A stretch of 64,000 nucleotides of DNA from the NCBI GenBank assembly GCA_963784065.1, contig CAWAQA010000001.1:62001-126000 (forward strand), written 5' to 3'. This document shows positions 29,846 through 36,939 of the stretch, piece after piece (within the stretch, counting starts at the first letter, position 1; each line of letters starts with the position of its first letter). Origin of the DNA: CAWAQA01 sp963784065. GTDB taxonomy: Bacteria; Acidobacteriota; Vicinamibacteria; Vicinamibacterales; UBA2999. The notes under the pieces were generated by a model. It was given only the letters and a program-made list of their open reading frames with translations. It made no database searches and was not told the origin of the DNA. Position numbers and translations under genes: made by a program.

Positions 29846-30361
29846 CTACGGGATATGGGACCCAGGGCCCGCCCATTGTAGGGCGGTCCCTCGAGACCCG
29901 CCGCCTAATTCGACATGTCGAAGAACAGCGCGGATGAGCTGCTGCGGCGCGCCATGCATGCGCTCCCGCTGCTCTGCGTTCTCGCGCGCCGCTTCGCAGT
30001 CCTTGCAGCGGACCGCGAACGGGAGCGCGCGCAGCCGCGCTTCGGAAATCTCGTCGCCGCACTCGAAGCAGTTGCCGTAGGTGTTCTCCTCGAGCCGCCG
30101 GAGCGCCGCGTCGATCTTGTTCAGCGTCTCCGACTTCATCTGGATGAGCGCGAACTCGATATCCTCCTGGATGTCGACCTCCGAGCTCTCCCCCTGGTCG
30201 AGCACCTCGCGGTCCTTGCCTTCCGAGGAGCGGACATCACGAATCCTGCCCTGCACCTCGCTCATCAGCTCGCGGCGGCGTTCCTCGAGCATCTTTCTCA
30301 GCTCGTTGTAGCGGTTCGTTTTGCCTGCCGCTGCCTTCGCTACCTTCGTCGTCGTCGCCAT
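29846..30361 (-). CDS. DksA/TraR-family zinc-finger transcriptional regulator
   Basis: A coiled-coil N-terminus (RYNELRKMLEERRRELMSEVQ...) is followed by 'DIEFALIQMKSETLNKIDAALRRLEENTYGNCFECGDEIS' and a four-Cys zinc finger (CFECG...CKDC). These features define DksA-like proteins that bind RNA polymerase secondary channel and act with ppGpp. ATG 30361 is chosen over an upstream in-frame start. The last 40 residues read in this frame look unnatural; one base earlier the other frame gives RRSSSSALFFDMSN and a stop at 29905, so an indel near 29950 is likely. A ppGpp synthetase lies at 36940. Confidence 0.82.
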   Translation of the reverse strand: MATTTKVAKAAAGKTNRYNELRKMLEERRRELMSEVQGRIRDVRSSEGKDREVLDQGESSEVDIQEDIEFALIQMKSETLNKIDAALRRLEENTYGNCFECGDEISEARLRALPFAVRCKDCEAARENAEQRERMHGAPQQLIRAVLRHVELGGGSRGTALQWAGPGSHIP

Positions 30362-30540
30362 GATGTGCCTGCCGCTCCTTCCACTGTCGCCATTGGGCGA
30401 CCCGCCGTTATGATGCCGCGGTTGATGCAACTGTAATGCCGGTCACTGCACCATTAGACGTCGCATATCAACAGCCGGTTCTGCCCCGTTTATGTCCTTC
30501 ACGGGGGACATTCTGTGTCTACTGCCGAGGCAGCCAGACC

Positions 30541-30825
30541 TCAGCTGCGAGTTGAGGGGAACGGGATGACGATCCCGCGGCGACCGGCCGGGGTAGGCGT
30601 GAACTCGTCCAGCAGCCGCTTAAACCTCGGGGCGTAAACGAGTTCGTAGGTTTCATCGCCTTCCGGGAACAGGACGAGGACGCGCTCGCGAACCACCGCG
30701 ACGAGACTCTCGGCATCCCGTCGCGTCATGCTCGACTGCATGATGAGGTTCGTCGCTATATCTACAACCTGTCGAACTTTCTGCGCACGACTCGCTTCGT
30801 CCGCGAATTGCTCACGACTCGCCAC
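30541..30825 (-). CDS. Conserved hypothetical protein, small basic-helical
   Basis: A 94-residue product from GTG 30825, with GGGGA-rich sequence just upstream (TTG 30867 is an alternative). It has an amphipathic helical stretch 'EFADEASRAQKVRQVVDIATNLIMQSS'-like, then 'RRDAESLVAVVRERVLVLFPEGDETYELVYAPRFKRLLDEF' and a PAGRRGIVIPF tail. No recognised motif. It lies 58 bases after the next hypothetical gene on the same strand, probably as an operon. DNA here is less GC-rich than the surroundings. Downstream (30430-30540) a TGTCC...GGACA hairpin is the only structure I see. Confidence 0.6.
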   Translation of the reverse strand: MASREQFADEASRAQKVRQVVDIATNLIMQSSMTRRDAESLVAVVRERVLVLFPEGDETYELVYAPRFKRLLDEFTPTPAGRRGIVIPFPSTRS

Positions 30826-30883
30826 GGGTCCCCGCTTCCCCCTCTGAGTGTATGAACGTATCAACACGCCTGTGTCAACGGCG

Positions 30884-31468
30884 TCACTGCATGAATCGTG
30901 GTCCTACTGATGCGTTCGGGACGATTCCACGTGAGGCGAGAAGGTCGCCGCTGCGGCGGCTTTGCGTACGCACCCACTTTTCGTAGAGGCGAAGCAGATC
31001 CGAATTCGAGCTCAGCGCCGTGCGCTCGCTCACCTCGCCGAGCACATCCACGAACGCGGTGAACTTGCCGGCAAGTTCGTCGAACACCTCCCCAAACCGG
31101 TCGTCGCCCTGCCGGGCGAGGGAAGCGTATGCACACGCGCCCAGCTGTATGTAATAGTCCACGTCCACCAGGCTGCGGTTCAGGCTGTCGGCAAAGAACC
31201 CGGAAATGAAGAGCGAGTGGTCCCCGACCTGCCGCAGGCCGTCGCGCTGCCTGACGCCCGCAGCCCGCAGCGCCTTGGCGAGCCGTAGACCAAGCGGCTC
31301 GTCGCCGGCGACGGGGGCGCGATCGACATGGATCGAGCCGGCCAGCAGGTTGACTAAGTAGAAGGACGTGAGTTCGCCGGCCGCCAGGTGCTGATGCTGC
31401 AACGCCGATTCGACGAGTTCACGGAAATATTCCGCCGGTGATTCGTTGCGGAAGGACGCTTCGGCCAT
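30884..31468 (-). CDS. Conserved hypothetical protein, all-helical
   Basis: A 194-residue product from ATG 31468, preceded by a GGGGGG ribosome site. Segments include 'NESPAEYFRELVESALQHQHLAAGELTSFYLVNLLAGSIH', 'DEPLGLRLAKALRAAGVRQRDGLRQVGDHSLFISGFFADSLNRSLVDVDYYIQLGACAY'. The pattern looks like a helical scaffold; I recall similar unnamed proteins in Acidobacteriota and Myxococcota but cannot verify. No catalytic motif is evident. It diverges from the Cys-rich gene at 31596 across an AT-richer spacer. Confidence 0.65.
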   Translation of the reverse strand: MAEASFRNESPAEYFRELVESALQHQHLAAGELTSFYLVNLLAGSIHVDRAPVAGDEPLGLRLAKALRAAGVRQRDGLRQVGDHSLFISGFFADSLNRSLVDVDYYIQLGACAYASLARQGDDRFGEVFDELAGKFTAFVDVLGEVSERTALSSNSDLLRLYEKWVRTQSRRSGDLLASRGIVPNASVGPRFMQ

Positions 31469-31595
31469 GTGACCCCCCAGTTCGCTTTCCACCGTGCAAA
31501 GGCCGTTCCTGCAACAGAGAGTAGAAATTCCTAGGAAATACAACCAAATCGTCCGATTATGCCTACCGCCGACCGGTTGTGCGAAGCTGACTTTT

Positions 31596-32237
31596 ATGAC
31601 CTGTACTCTCTGCGGCCAGCGAAAAGGGCGCCGCGACTGCCCGGCGCTCGGCAAGACCATCTGCCCGGTTTGTTGCGGCACCAAGCGGTTGACCGAGATC
31701 GCGTGTCCGGCCGGGTGTGTCTACCTGACGTCCGCCCGCGAGCACCCGGCGGCCGTCGTCAAGCGCCAGCAGGAACGCGACGTCGCGGTCCTCCTGCCGA
31801 CGATCCGCAATCTGACCGAGAGGCAGTATCAGCTCTTTTTCCTGTTGCAGACGTTGATCGCCCGCCACAAGCCCGAAGGCTTCGCCCGGCTGGTCGATGA
31901 CGACGTGGCGGAGGCGGCGGCGGCGATGGCCGCGACGCTCGAGACCTCGGCGCGCGGCGTGATCTACGAGCATGCGGCGGCGTCCGTCGTGGCCCAGCGC
32001 CTCGCCAACGAGATGAAAGCGATGCTGGCCGAGATGCGCCAGCAGGGCGTCACGGTGTACGACCGCGAAGCGGCCATGGTGCTCCGGGCCATCGAGCAGG
32101 GCGCTCGCGATGCGCGCACGCCGGCGGGCGGTGATACGGCCTATCTGGCCCTCGTGGCACGGCTCCTCCAGGTTGGCGCTGCCGCCGAAACGGCCCAGGC
32201 CGCGCCGAAGCCGACGTCTTCGCTGATTCTGCCCTGA
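31596..32237 (+). CDS. Conserved protein with N-terminal Cys-rich zinc ribbon
   Basis: A 213-residue protein. The first 45 residues hold eight cysteines arranged as CTLC, DCP, ICPVCC and ACPAGC, likely binding one or two zincs. The remainder is helical: 'ERDVAVLLPTIRNLTERQYQLFFLLQTLIARH', 'VYDREAAMVLRAIEQGARD'. Start ATG 31596 puts MTCTLCGQRKGRRDCP first. Function unknown; it sits upstream of rpmB on the same strand, 42 bases away. Confidence 0.7.
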   Translation: MTCTLCGQRKGRRDCPALGKTICPVCCGTKRLTEIACPAGCVYLTSAREHPAAVVKRQQERDVAVLLPTIRNLTERQYQLFFLLQTLIARHKPEGFARLVDDDVAEAAAAMAATLETSARGVIYEHAAASVVAQRLANEMKAMLAEMRQQGVTVYDREAAMVLRAIEQGARDARTPAGGDTAYLALVARLLQVGAAAETAQAAPKPTSSLILP

Positions 32238-32279
32238 CCTGCTACAATTCGGGGTTCCTTCAACTGTCCGAGGAGAGTC

Positions 32280-32489
32280 ATGGCGAAGCGGTGCGAAGTC
32301 TGCGGCAAGGGACCGGTGGTGGGCCGCAAGGTCTCTCACGCCCACAATGTCAGCCCGCGGCGGTTCGAGCCGAACCTGCAGACCGTCCGCGCGCTCATCA
32401 AGGGTGCGGCGAAGCGGATGCGGGTCTGCACGCGCTGCTTGCGCGGCGGCAAGGTGGTCAAGGCGGGCAAGGCGACCAGGGCTGCCTGA
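32280..32489 (+). CDS. rpmB: 50S ribosomal protein L28, zinc-binding form
   Basis: A 69-residue L28: MAKRCEVCGKGPVVG, 'SHAHNVSPRRFEPNLQ' and RVCTRCLRGGKV. Cys at 5, 8, 50 and 53 make the four-Cys (C+) zinc ribbon, as opposed to the Cys-less form induced under zinc limitation in some bacteria. A GAGGAGAG ribosome site precedes the ATG, and a TACAAT at 32243 may be its -10. ridA follows one base after the stop. Confidence 0.96.
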   Translation: MAKRCEVCGKGPVVGRKVSHAHNVSPRRFEPNLQTVRALIKGAAKRMRVCTRCLRGGKVVKAGKATRAA

Positions 32490-32490
32490 C

Positions 32491-32868
32491 GTGCGGAAAG
32501 CGATCTCGGCGCCCGATGCGCCGGGGGCAATTGGTCCGTATTCGCCGGCGATCCAGGCCGGCAACCTTCTTTTCCTCTCAGGCCAGATTCCTCTCGACCC
32601 GGCGACCGGCACACTCGTCGACGGCGGCATCGCGGCCCAGACCGAGCAGGTCATGCGCAACATCGCCGCGCTGCTCAAGGCGGCGGGTGCCGGCTTCGAG
32701 CATGTCGTGCGCACCACGGTGTTCCTGGTGGACATGAACGAATTCGCCGCGATGAACGCCGTCTACGGCCGGTTCGTCGTGGATCCGCCGCCCGCCCGCG
32801 CAACGGTGCAGGTGTCGCGACTCCCGCGCGACGTGCGGGTCGAAATCGACGTGATTGCCGTGCTTTGA
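32491..32868 (+). CDS. RidA family 2-iminobutanoate/2-iminopropanoate deaminase
   Basis: A 125-residue protein from GTG 32491: 'RKAISAPDAPGAIGPYSPAIQAGNLLFLSGQIPLDPATG', 'QTEQVMRNIAALLKAAGAG', the conserved Arg/Cys-site region 'VVRTTVFLVDMNEFAAMNAVYGRFV', and 'PPARATVQVSRLPRDVRVEIDVIAV' with the catalytic Arg. RidA hydrolyses reactive enamine/imine intermediates from PLP enzymes. A repeat pair follows the stop. Confidence 0.92.
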   Translation: MRKAISAPDAPGAIGPYSPAIQAGNLLFLSGQIPLDPATGTLVDGGIAAQTEQVMRNIAALLKAAGAGFEHVVRTTVFLVDMNEFAAMNAVYGRFVVDPPPARATVQVSRLPRDVRVEIDVIAVL

Positions 32869-32872
32869 CGTC

Positions 32873-32960
32873 GGGCCGGCTGAAGCCGGCCCCGGCGTCC
32901 ACGAGGCGGCGCGTCCACCACAACCCACCACGTAGGGGCCGGCTTCAGCCGGCCCATTCG
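32873..32960. repeat. Two copies of the GGCCGGCTTCAGCCGGCC palindrome in inverted orientation
   Basis: Copy one (about 32873-32892) reads GGCCGGCTGAAGCCGGCC and copy two (about 32937-32957) GGCCGGCTTCAGCCGGCC. Each can fold alone, and being mutually complementary they can form one long hairpin around a 45-base loop. They lie between ridA and the convergent secreted-protein gene. Other full or partial copies: 5600, 5656, 7911, 17308, 36914 and 43712. Confidence 0.75.
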
Positions 32961-32978
32961 AGGATCCGCGCGGATGCG

Positions 32979-33830
32979 CTAGCCGCGCTCGCGGGTGACG
33001 AGATTCGCGCCGTCCGATTCGATGCACGGCGGGTCCTCGATCTGCGGCCGCTGCCGGGTGTCGAGCTGCAGCGTCCGCGGGTTCATGACCCACGGCTGCA
33101 TCAACACGTCGGGATCTTCCACGGTCGCCTGGTAGTGCAGGGTGTTGCCGTCGCGGCGTAGCCGTTCGACCACGCGCATCCGATTCGTGTGGAAGTATCC
33201 CGGCCAGCCAAGCCAGCTCGTCTCGTTGAATCCGACGACGTCCACGACGAGCGTGTCGCCCTCCCACGTGCCGATCGAATCGCCGAGGAACGTCTGGTCC
33301 TCCGAGTTGACCTTGTCGTGCGGCCGGCCGTCGGTCGGGATGACCCGGTACGTGTTCTTCTGGTTGTACATGAAGATCAGCTCGTTCGGCGTCTGGACGA
33401 TCTTGTTTGGCGGACCCATCCGCGGCACGCCCGCCGGCATGCAGTGGAAGTTCGAATCCTCCTTGTTGCCGTTCTCGTCCAGGTACTGGACCTTCTCCCA
33501 GAACTCCGGCTTGTAGAGCGGCTGGTTGTTGCTGCGCCGCTGCATCAGGCCCGAGTCGCGCTCCCCGTTGCTCGGGTTGTTCTTGCGATAGCGCCCGACC
33601 ACTTCGATGTTGCCCGACTCGTCCTCCTGGCGCGGGCGGCCGCCCCCGCCCCCGCCGCCGCCCCAGCGGCCGGTCAGATCGGGCTTGCCGTCAGCCATCC
33701 GCGGTGTGTCCACCGCCTCGCCCTCGCCGCCGGCCTGCTGCGCCGAGGGCGACCAGGCGGTCGAGACGAGCCACGCCACCACGACGATCGCCGCGACCGC
33801 GCCACCGTAACCAGCTATCCGCCGCGTCAT
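32979..33830 (-). CDS. Secreted protein of unknown function, acidobacterial type
   Basis: A 283-residue product with an N-terminal membrane/signal segment (AAIVVVAWLVSTAW), a glycine-rich linker (RWGGGGGGGGRP) and a conserved C-terminal region 'YKPEFWEKVQYLDENGNK', 'NFHCMPAGVPRMGPPNKIVQTPNELIFMY', 'IPTDGRPHDK', 'GDSIGTWEGDTLVVDVVGFNET'. The last block recurs in proteins commonly found with DUF6152 proteins in Acidobacteriota. It is 24 bases after the DUF6152 gene in a three-gene run. No catalytic motif is recognised. Confidence 0.7.
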   Translation of the reverse strand: MTRRIAGYGGAVAAIVVVAWLVSTAWSPSAQQAGGEGEAVDTPRMADGKPDLTGRWGGGGGGGGRPRQEDESGNIEVVGRYRKNNPSNGERDSGLMQRRSNNQPLYKPEFWEKVQYLDENGNKEDSNFHCMPAGVPRMGPPNKIVQTPNELIFMYNQKNTYRVIPTDGRPHDKVNSEDQTFLGDSIGTWEGDTLVVDVVGFNETSWLGWPGYFHTNRMRVVERLRRDGNTLHYQATVEDPDVLMQPWVMNPRTLQLDTRQRPQIEDPPCIESDGANLVTRERG

Positions 33831-33854
33831 TGGACTGCTCCCTTGGAAAACAGG

Positions 33855-34265
33855 CTACCGGCCCAGCGGGTCGTTGAAGTCGCCCTTCCAGAGCGTGACG
33901 AGCTTTCCGTCCGGCATCTTGAAGGTCATGATGTGTCCGCGCGCCGAGCCGTTGTGTGCCAGCGCGATCGTGGCGGTGTAGGTCTCGCCGGTCCTGAAGA
34001 AATCGCGGCCGCTGAGACCCGCGGCGCGGAAGGCGCCCGGGCCGGCGCCGACGAGCGTCCAGGTCGTGACCTTCCCATCGGGACCCTTCACGTCCATGAC
34101 CCAGTTGACGTGCGGGTTCACCCACAACACCTTCGTCATCACGCCGGTGATCGTCTTCAGCTTGTTCTTGTCGAACTCAGCCTGGGTGGCGTGATGCGCG
34201 GCGAGCGGCGCGGTGCCGAGCAGCGCAAGGAGCATCAGAACGGGAGCCAGAGCCGTGTGTCGCAT
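33855..34265 (-). CDS. DUF6152 family secreted protein
   Basis: A 136-residue product with signal peptide MRHTALAPVLMLLALLGTAPLAAHH. The mature part 'KTITGVMTKVLWVNPHVNWVMDVKGPDGKVTTWTL' and 'YTATIALAHNGSARGHIMTFKMPDGKLV' matches DUF6152 as I remember it, a small beta-rich extracytoplasmic family. ATG 34265 has AGG 12 bases upstream and gives the cleaner signal peptide; an in-frame ATG lies 15 bases earlier. Function unknown. Confidence 0.75.
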   Translation of the reverse strand: MRHTALAPVLMLLALLGTAPLAAHHATQAEFDKNKLKTITGVMTKVLWVNPHVNWVMDVKGPDGKVTTWTLVGAGPGAFRAAGLSGRDFFRTGETYTATIALAHNGSARGHIMTFKMPDGKLVTLWKGDFNDPLGR

Positions 34266-34276
34266 GGCAGCACACC

Positions 34277-35080
34277 TCATGAGGCCGGCGCGGCGGCGGC
34301 AGCCTTCCTGACGTTTTCGGGAACGGGCATGACGACGTACGGGTTGTAGGTGTTGGTGCGCGTCACCGTGAGATCGACGACCGTGATCCCGTCGCGCTTC
34401 TGCGTGATCCGCTTCGGCCAGAAGACGTCCGCCTTGTAGTCCGCGTCGTTCAGCTCCCGGTAATCCGAGTAGGTGGTCTCGGTGACGACGCCGCCGAGGC
34501 GTGTCTCGACGCGATCGATCAGGTTCTTCGCGTTGAGCCTCGCCTTCATCGTCGCGCGCCCGACCGGGATGGTCAGTACCGTGGCACCGCCTTCGACGCC
34601 CACCGTCGTTTTCGCGCCGGCGGCGTGCGCCGCCTTGATGACGCCGAACGGCGTGGTCCAGATCTGCAGCAGACATTCCTCGGCCATCTCATTGGCGGGC
34701 GTGGCGCCGGTTCCCGGCGTCTTCTCAGTCCAGGCGAACGTCCGCGCCGCCACGTGAATCTCGCGCGGCAGCTCCTTGCCGTCCGCTCCGCTGCGCGTCA
34801 CGTCGATGCGGATGCCCGGCTCGTCGTAGTTGATGCTCAGGCGGAACTTCGTCAGCTTGAAGTTCTGCCCGTCCACGTTCATCGTCCCTGTGGCCCAGAG
34901 CTCGACACGTGCGATACCGTCCTCCTCCTCCACTTCGCGCAGCATCCCGATCGCATCGGCGGCGTTGTAGAGAACCTTGTCGAGCGGCAGGGCACCCTGC
35001 GCCTCGAGGACGAGCGCGGCGCCGCCGGCGAGCAGGGCGAGCGCGGCGACGGCCAGCCATCGCTTGCTCGTCATGCGCAT
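34277..35080 (-). CDS. Secreted protein of unknown function
   Basis: A 267-residue product with a signal peptide (RWLAVAALALLAGGAALVLEAQG), then a beta-rich body: 'LYNAADAIGMLREVEEEDGIARVELWATGTMNVDGQNFKL', 'LSINYDEPGIRIDVTRSG', 'NLIDRVETRLGGVVTETTYSDYRELNDADYKADVFWPKRIT'. This layout recalls lipoprotein-carrier-like folds that assess a parameter under treatment, but no motif confirms it. First gene of the three-gene secreted cluster, divergent from the tannase-family gene. Confidence 0.65.
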   Translation of the reverse strand: MRMTSKRWLAVAALALLAGGAALVLEAQGALPLDKVLYNAADAIGMLREVEEEDGIARVELWATGTMNVDGQNFKLTKFRLSINYDEPGIRIDVTRSGADGKELPREIHVAARTFAWTEKTPGTGATPANEMAEECLLQIWTTPFGVIKAAHAAGAKTTVGVEGGATVLTIPVGRATMKARLNAKNLIDRVETRLGGVVTETTYSDYRELNDADYKADVFWPKRITQKRDGITVVDLTVTRTNTYNPYVVMPVPENVRKAAAAAPAS

Positions 35081-35267
35081 CTCCTGAAGCGAAGGGTTGT
35101 GCTGTGAGGGAGGCCAGCTCTCGAGGATGCCACCAATGCCGGGGAAAGAGCGTCCATGCCGACCCTGCCTTTCGGGCGCTGACTATACCAAATATTTCGG
35201 CGGGGGCCGCGGACGGTCCTGGTGCATAATCGGGCCCCGGATCGGTCCATTTTTCGCGGAGAGCGCC

Positions 35268-36821
35268 ATGCATCGACTTCTCGTCACGTCGGTCGTTTTC
35301 GTCGCGTTCTGCTCCTGCGCCGCGGACGCGCTTGCCGCGGCGTGTGAGGACCTCGTTCGCCTCAACCGTCCCGCGACGACCGTCAGCCTCGCGCAGACGG
35401 TGGCGGCGGGCGCCTTCACACCCCCCGCGACCGGCGGCGGACGCGGCGGCGGCGCCGCCGCGCAGCTGTACCCGAAGCTGCCCGCTTTCTGCCGCGTGGC
35501 CGCCACGCTGGCGCCGTCGAGCGATTCCGATATCAAGGTCGAAGTCTGGCTCCCCGTGTCCGGTTGGAACGGCAAGCTTCAGGCGGTCGGCAACGGCGGC
35601 ATGGCGGGGACGATCCCCTATCCGGCCATGGCCGCGGCGCTCAACGCCGGCTATGCCACGGCCGGAACCGACACCGGCCACGTCGGGAACAACGGCGACT
35701 TCATTCCGGGCCACCCCGAGAAGCTCGTGGACTTTGGCTACCGTGCCATCCACGAGATGGCCGTCGCGGCCAAGGCGATCATCCAATCGCACTACGGCGG
35801 CGCGCCGAAGCGCTCGTATTTCAACGGCTGCTCGCAGGGTGGCCGGCAGGCCATCACCAGCGCGCAGCGCTATCCCGCGGACTTCGACGGCATCGTCGCC
35901 GGCGCTTCCGCGTGGAACCAGATGCGCATGCACGGCGCGCGGTTGTCGGTGAACCGCGTCATGAACCGCACGCCCGAGAGCGCCATTCCCGCGAGCAAGT
36001 ACCCGGCGATTCACGAGGCGGTGCTGCTCGCGTGCGACGGGCGCGACGGTGTGAAGGACGGCGTCATCGAGAACCCGACCGCCTGCACGTTCGACTACGG
36101 CTCACTGGCGTGCAAGGGCGAGGACACCTCGGCGTGCCTGACGGCGCCGCAGATCGAGTCGGCGAAAGCGATGGTGTCGCCGCTGAAGCATCCGACAAGC
36201 GGCGCCGTCCTGTTCGAAGGGCATCTCTGGCCGGGCTCCGAGCTCGAGTGGGACACCATCGGCGGACCCGAGCCCTTGAGCAACTCCATCACGGCGCTCA
36301 AGAACATCGCCTACCCGAACGATCCGAACTGGAACGGGACCACGTTCAACATGGCCACCGACGTCGAGTTCGCGGCGCAGGCCGACAAGGGCCTGCTCCG
36401 ATCCGACGACGCCAATCTGAAGCCGTTCTTCGATCGCGGGGGCAAGCTGCTGATGTGGCACGGGTGGGCCGATCCGCAGGTCACACCGCAGACGAGCACG
36501 ATCTATTACACCAACGTGCTGAAGACCGTCGGTCGCCAGGCCGAGGACTCGATCGCGCTCTTCATGCTGCCCGGCGTCTACCACTGCCAGGGCGGCCCAG
36601 GACCCGACACCTTCGACCGCATGGCCGCACTCGAGCAGTGGGTCGAACAGGGGAAAAAGCCGACGCGAATCATCGCCTCGAAGCTGCAGGACGGCAAGGC
36701 CGTACGCACGCGTCCGCTGTGCCCGTTCGGGCAGGTGGCGAAATGGAACGGCACCGGCAGCACCGACGACGCGGCGAACTTTGCCTGCGTCGCGGAGACG
36801 ATGAATACCAGCGGCCGCTAG
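35268..36821 (+). CDS. Tannase/feruloyl esterase family hydrolase
   Basis: A 517-residue secreted esterase: signal peptide MHRLLVTSVVFVAFCSCAADALA, 'PAFCRVAATLAPSSDSDIKVEVWLP', 'AVGNGGMAGTI', 'TDTGHVGNNGDF', nucleophile elbow FNGCSQGGRQA (GCSQG), 'DFDGIVAGASAWNQM', catalytic-Asp region 'MWHGWADPQVTP' and His in VYHCQGGPG. The Cys next to the nucleophile Ser and the Cys beside His form the family's characteristic disulfide bridging the triad. Substrates are plant gallate or ferulate esters or bulky terephthalate-type esters; which one is undetermined. ATG 35268. Confidence 0.88.
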   Translation: MHRLLVTSVVFVAFCSCAADALAAACEDLVRLNRPATTVSLAQTVAAGAFTPPATGGGRGGGAAAQLYPKLPAFCRVAATLAPSSDSDIKVEVWLPVSGWNGKLQAVGNGGMAGTIPYPAMAAALNAGYATAGTDTGHVGNNGDFIPGHPEKLVDFGYRAIHEMAVAAKAIIQSHYGGAPKRSYFNGCSQGGRQAITSAQRYPADFDGIVAGASAWNQMRMHGARLSVNRVMNRTPESAIPASKYPAIHEAVLLACDGRDGVKDGVIENPTACTFDYGSLACKGEDTSACLTAPQIESAKAMVSPLKHPTSGAVLFEGHLWPGSELEWDTIGGPEPLSNSITALKNIAYPNDPNWNGTTFNMATDVEFAAQADKGLLRSDDANLKPFFDRGGKLLMWHGWADPQVTPQTSTIYYTNVLKTVGRQAEDSIALFMLPGVYHCQGGPGPDTFDRMAALEQWVEQGKKPTRIIASKLQDGKAVRTRPLCPFGQVAKWNGTGSTDDAANFACVAETMNTSGR

Positions 36822-36830
36822 AAGAAACGA

Positions 36831-36898
36831 ACCACAGAGACACGGAGACACAGAGGTCAAGAACCTTCGAATTCTCTGTGTCTCTGTGCCTCTGTGGT
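36831..36898. repeat. Long inverted repeat built of CACAGAGA words after the esterase gene
   Basis: Arms 36831-36855 and 36874-36898 (25 bases each, 23 complementary) flank an 18-base loop. Each arm is made of repeated ACAGAGA/TCTCTGTG words. A GGCCGGCTTCAGCCGGCC palindrome follows at about 36914. It separates convergent esterase and spoT genes and could act as a bidirectional terminator. Confidence 0.75.
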
Positions 36899-36939
36899 TT
36901 GTGAGTCTGCTGGGCCGGCTTCAGCCGGCCTGAACTGCG

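Noticed and set aside
30847..30878. Promoter TTGACA...TACACT upstream of the hypothetical gene at 30825
   Set aside because: The spacer is 20 bases, too long for a confident sigma-70 call.
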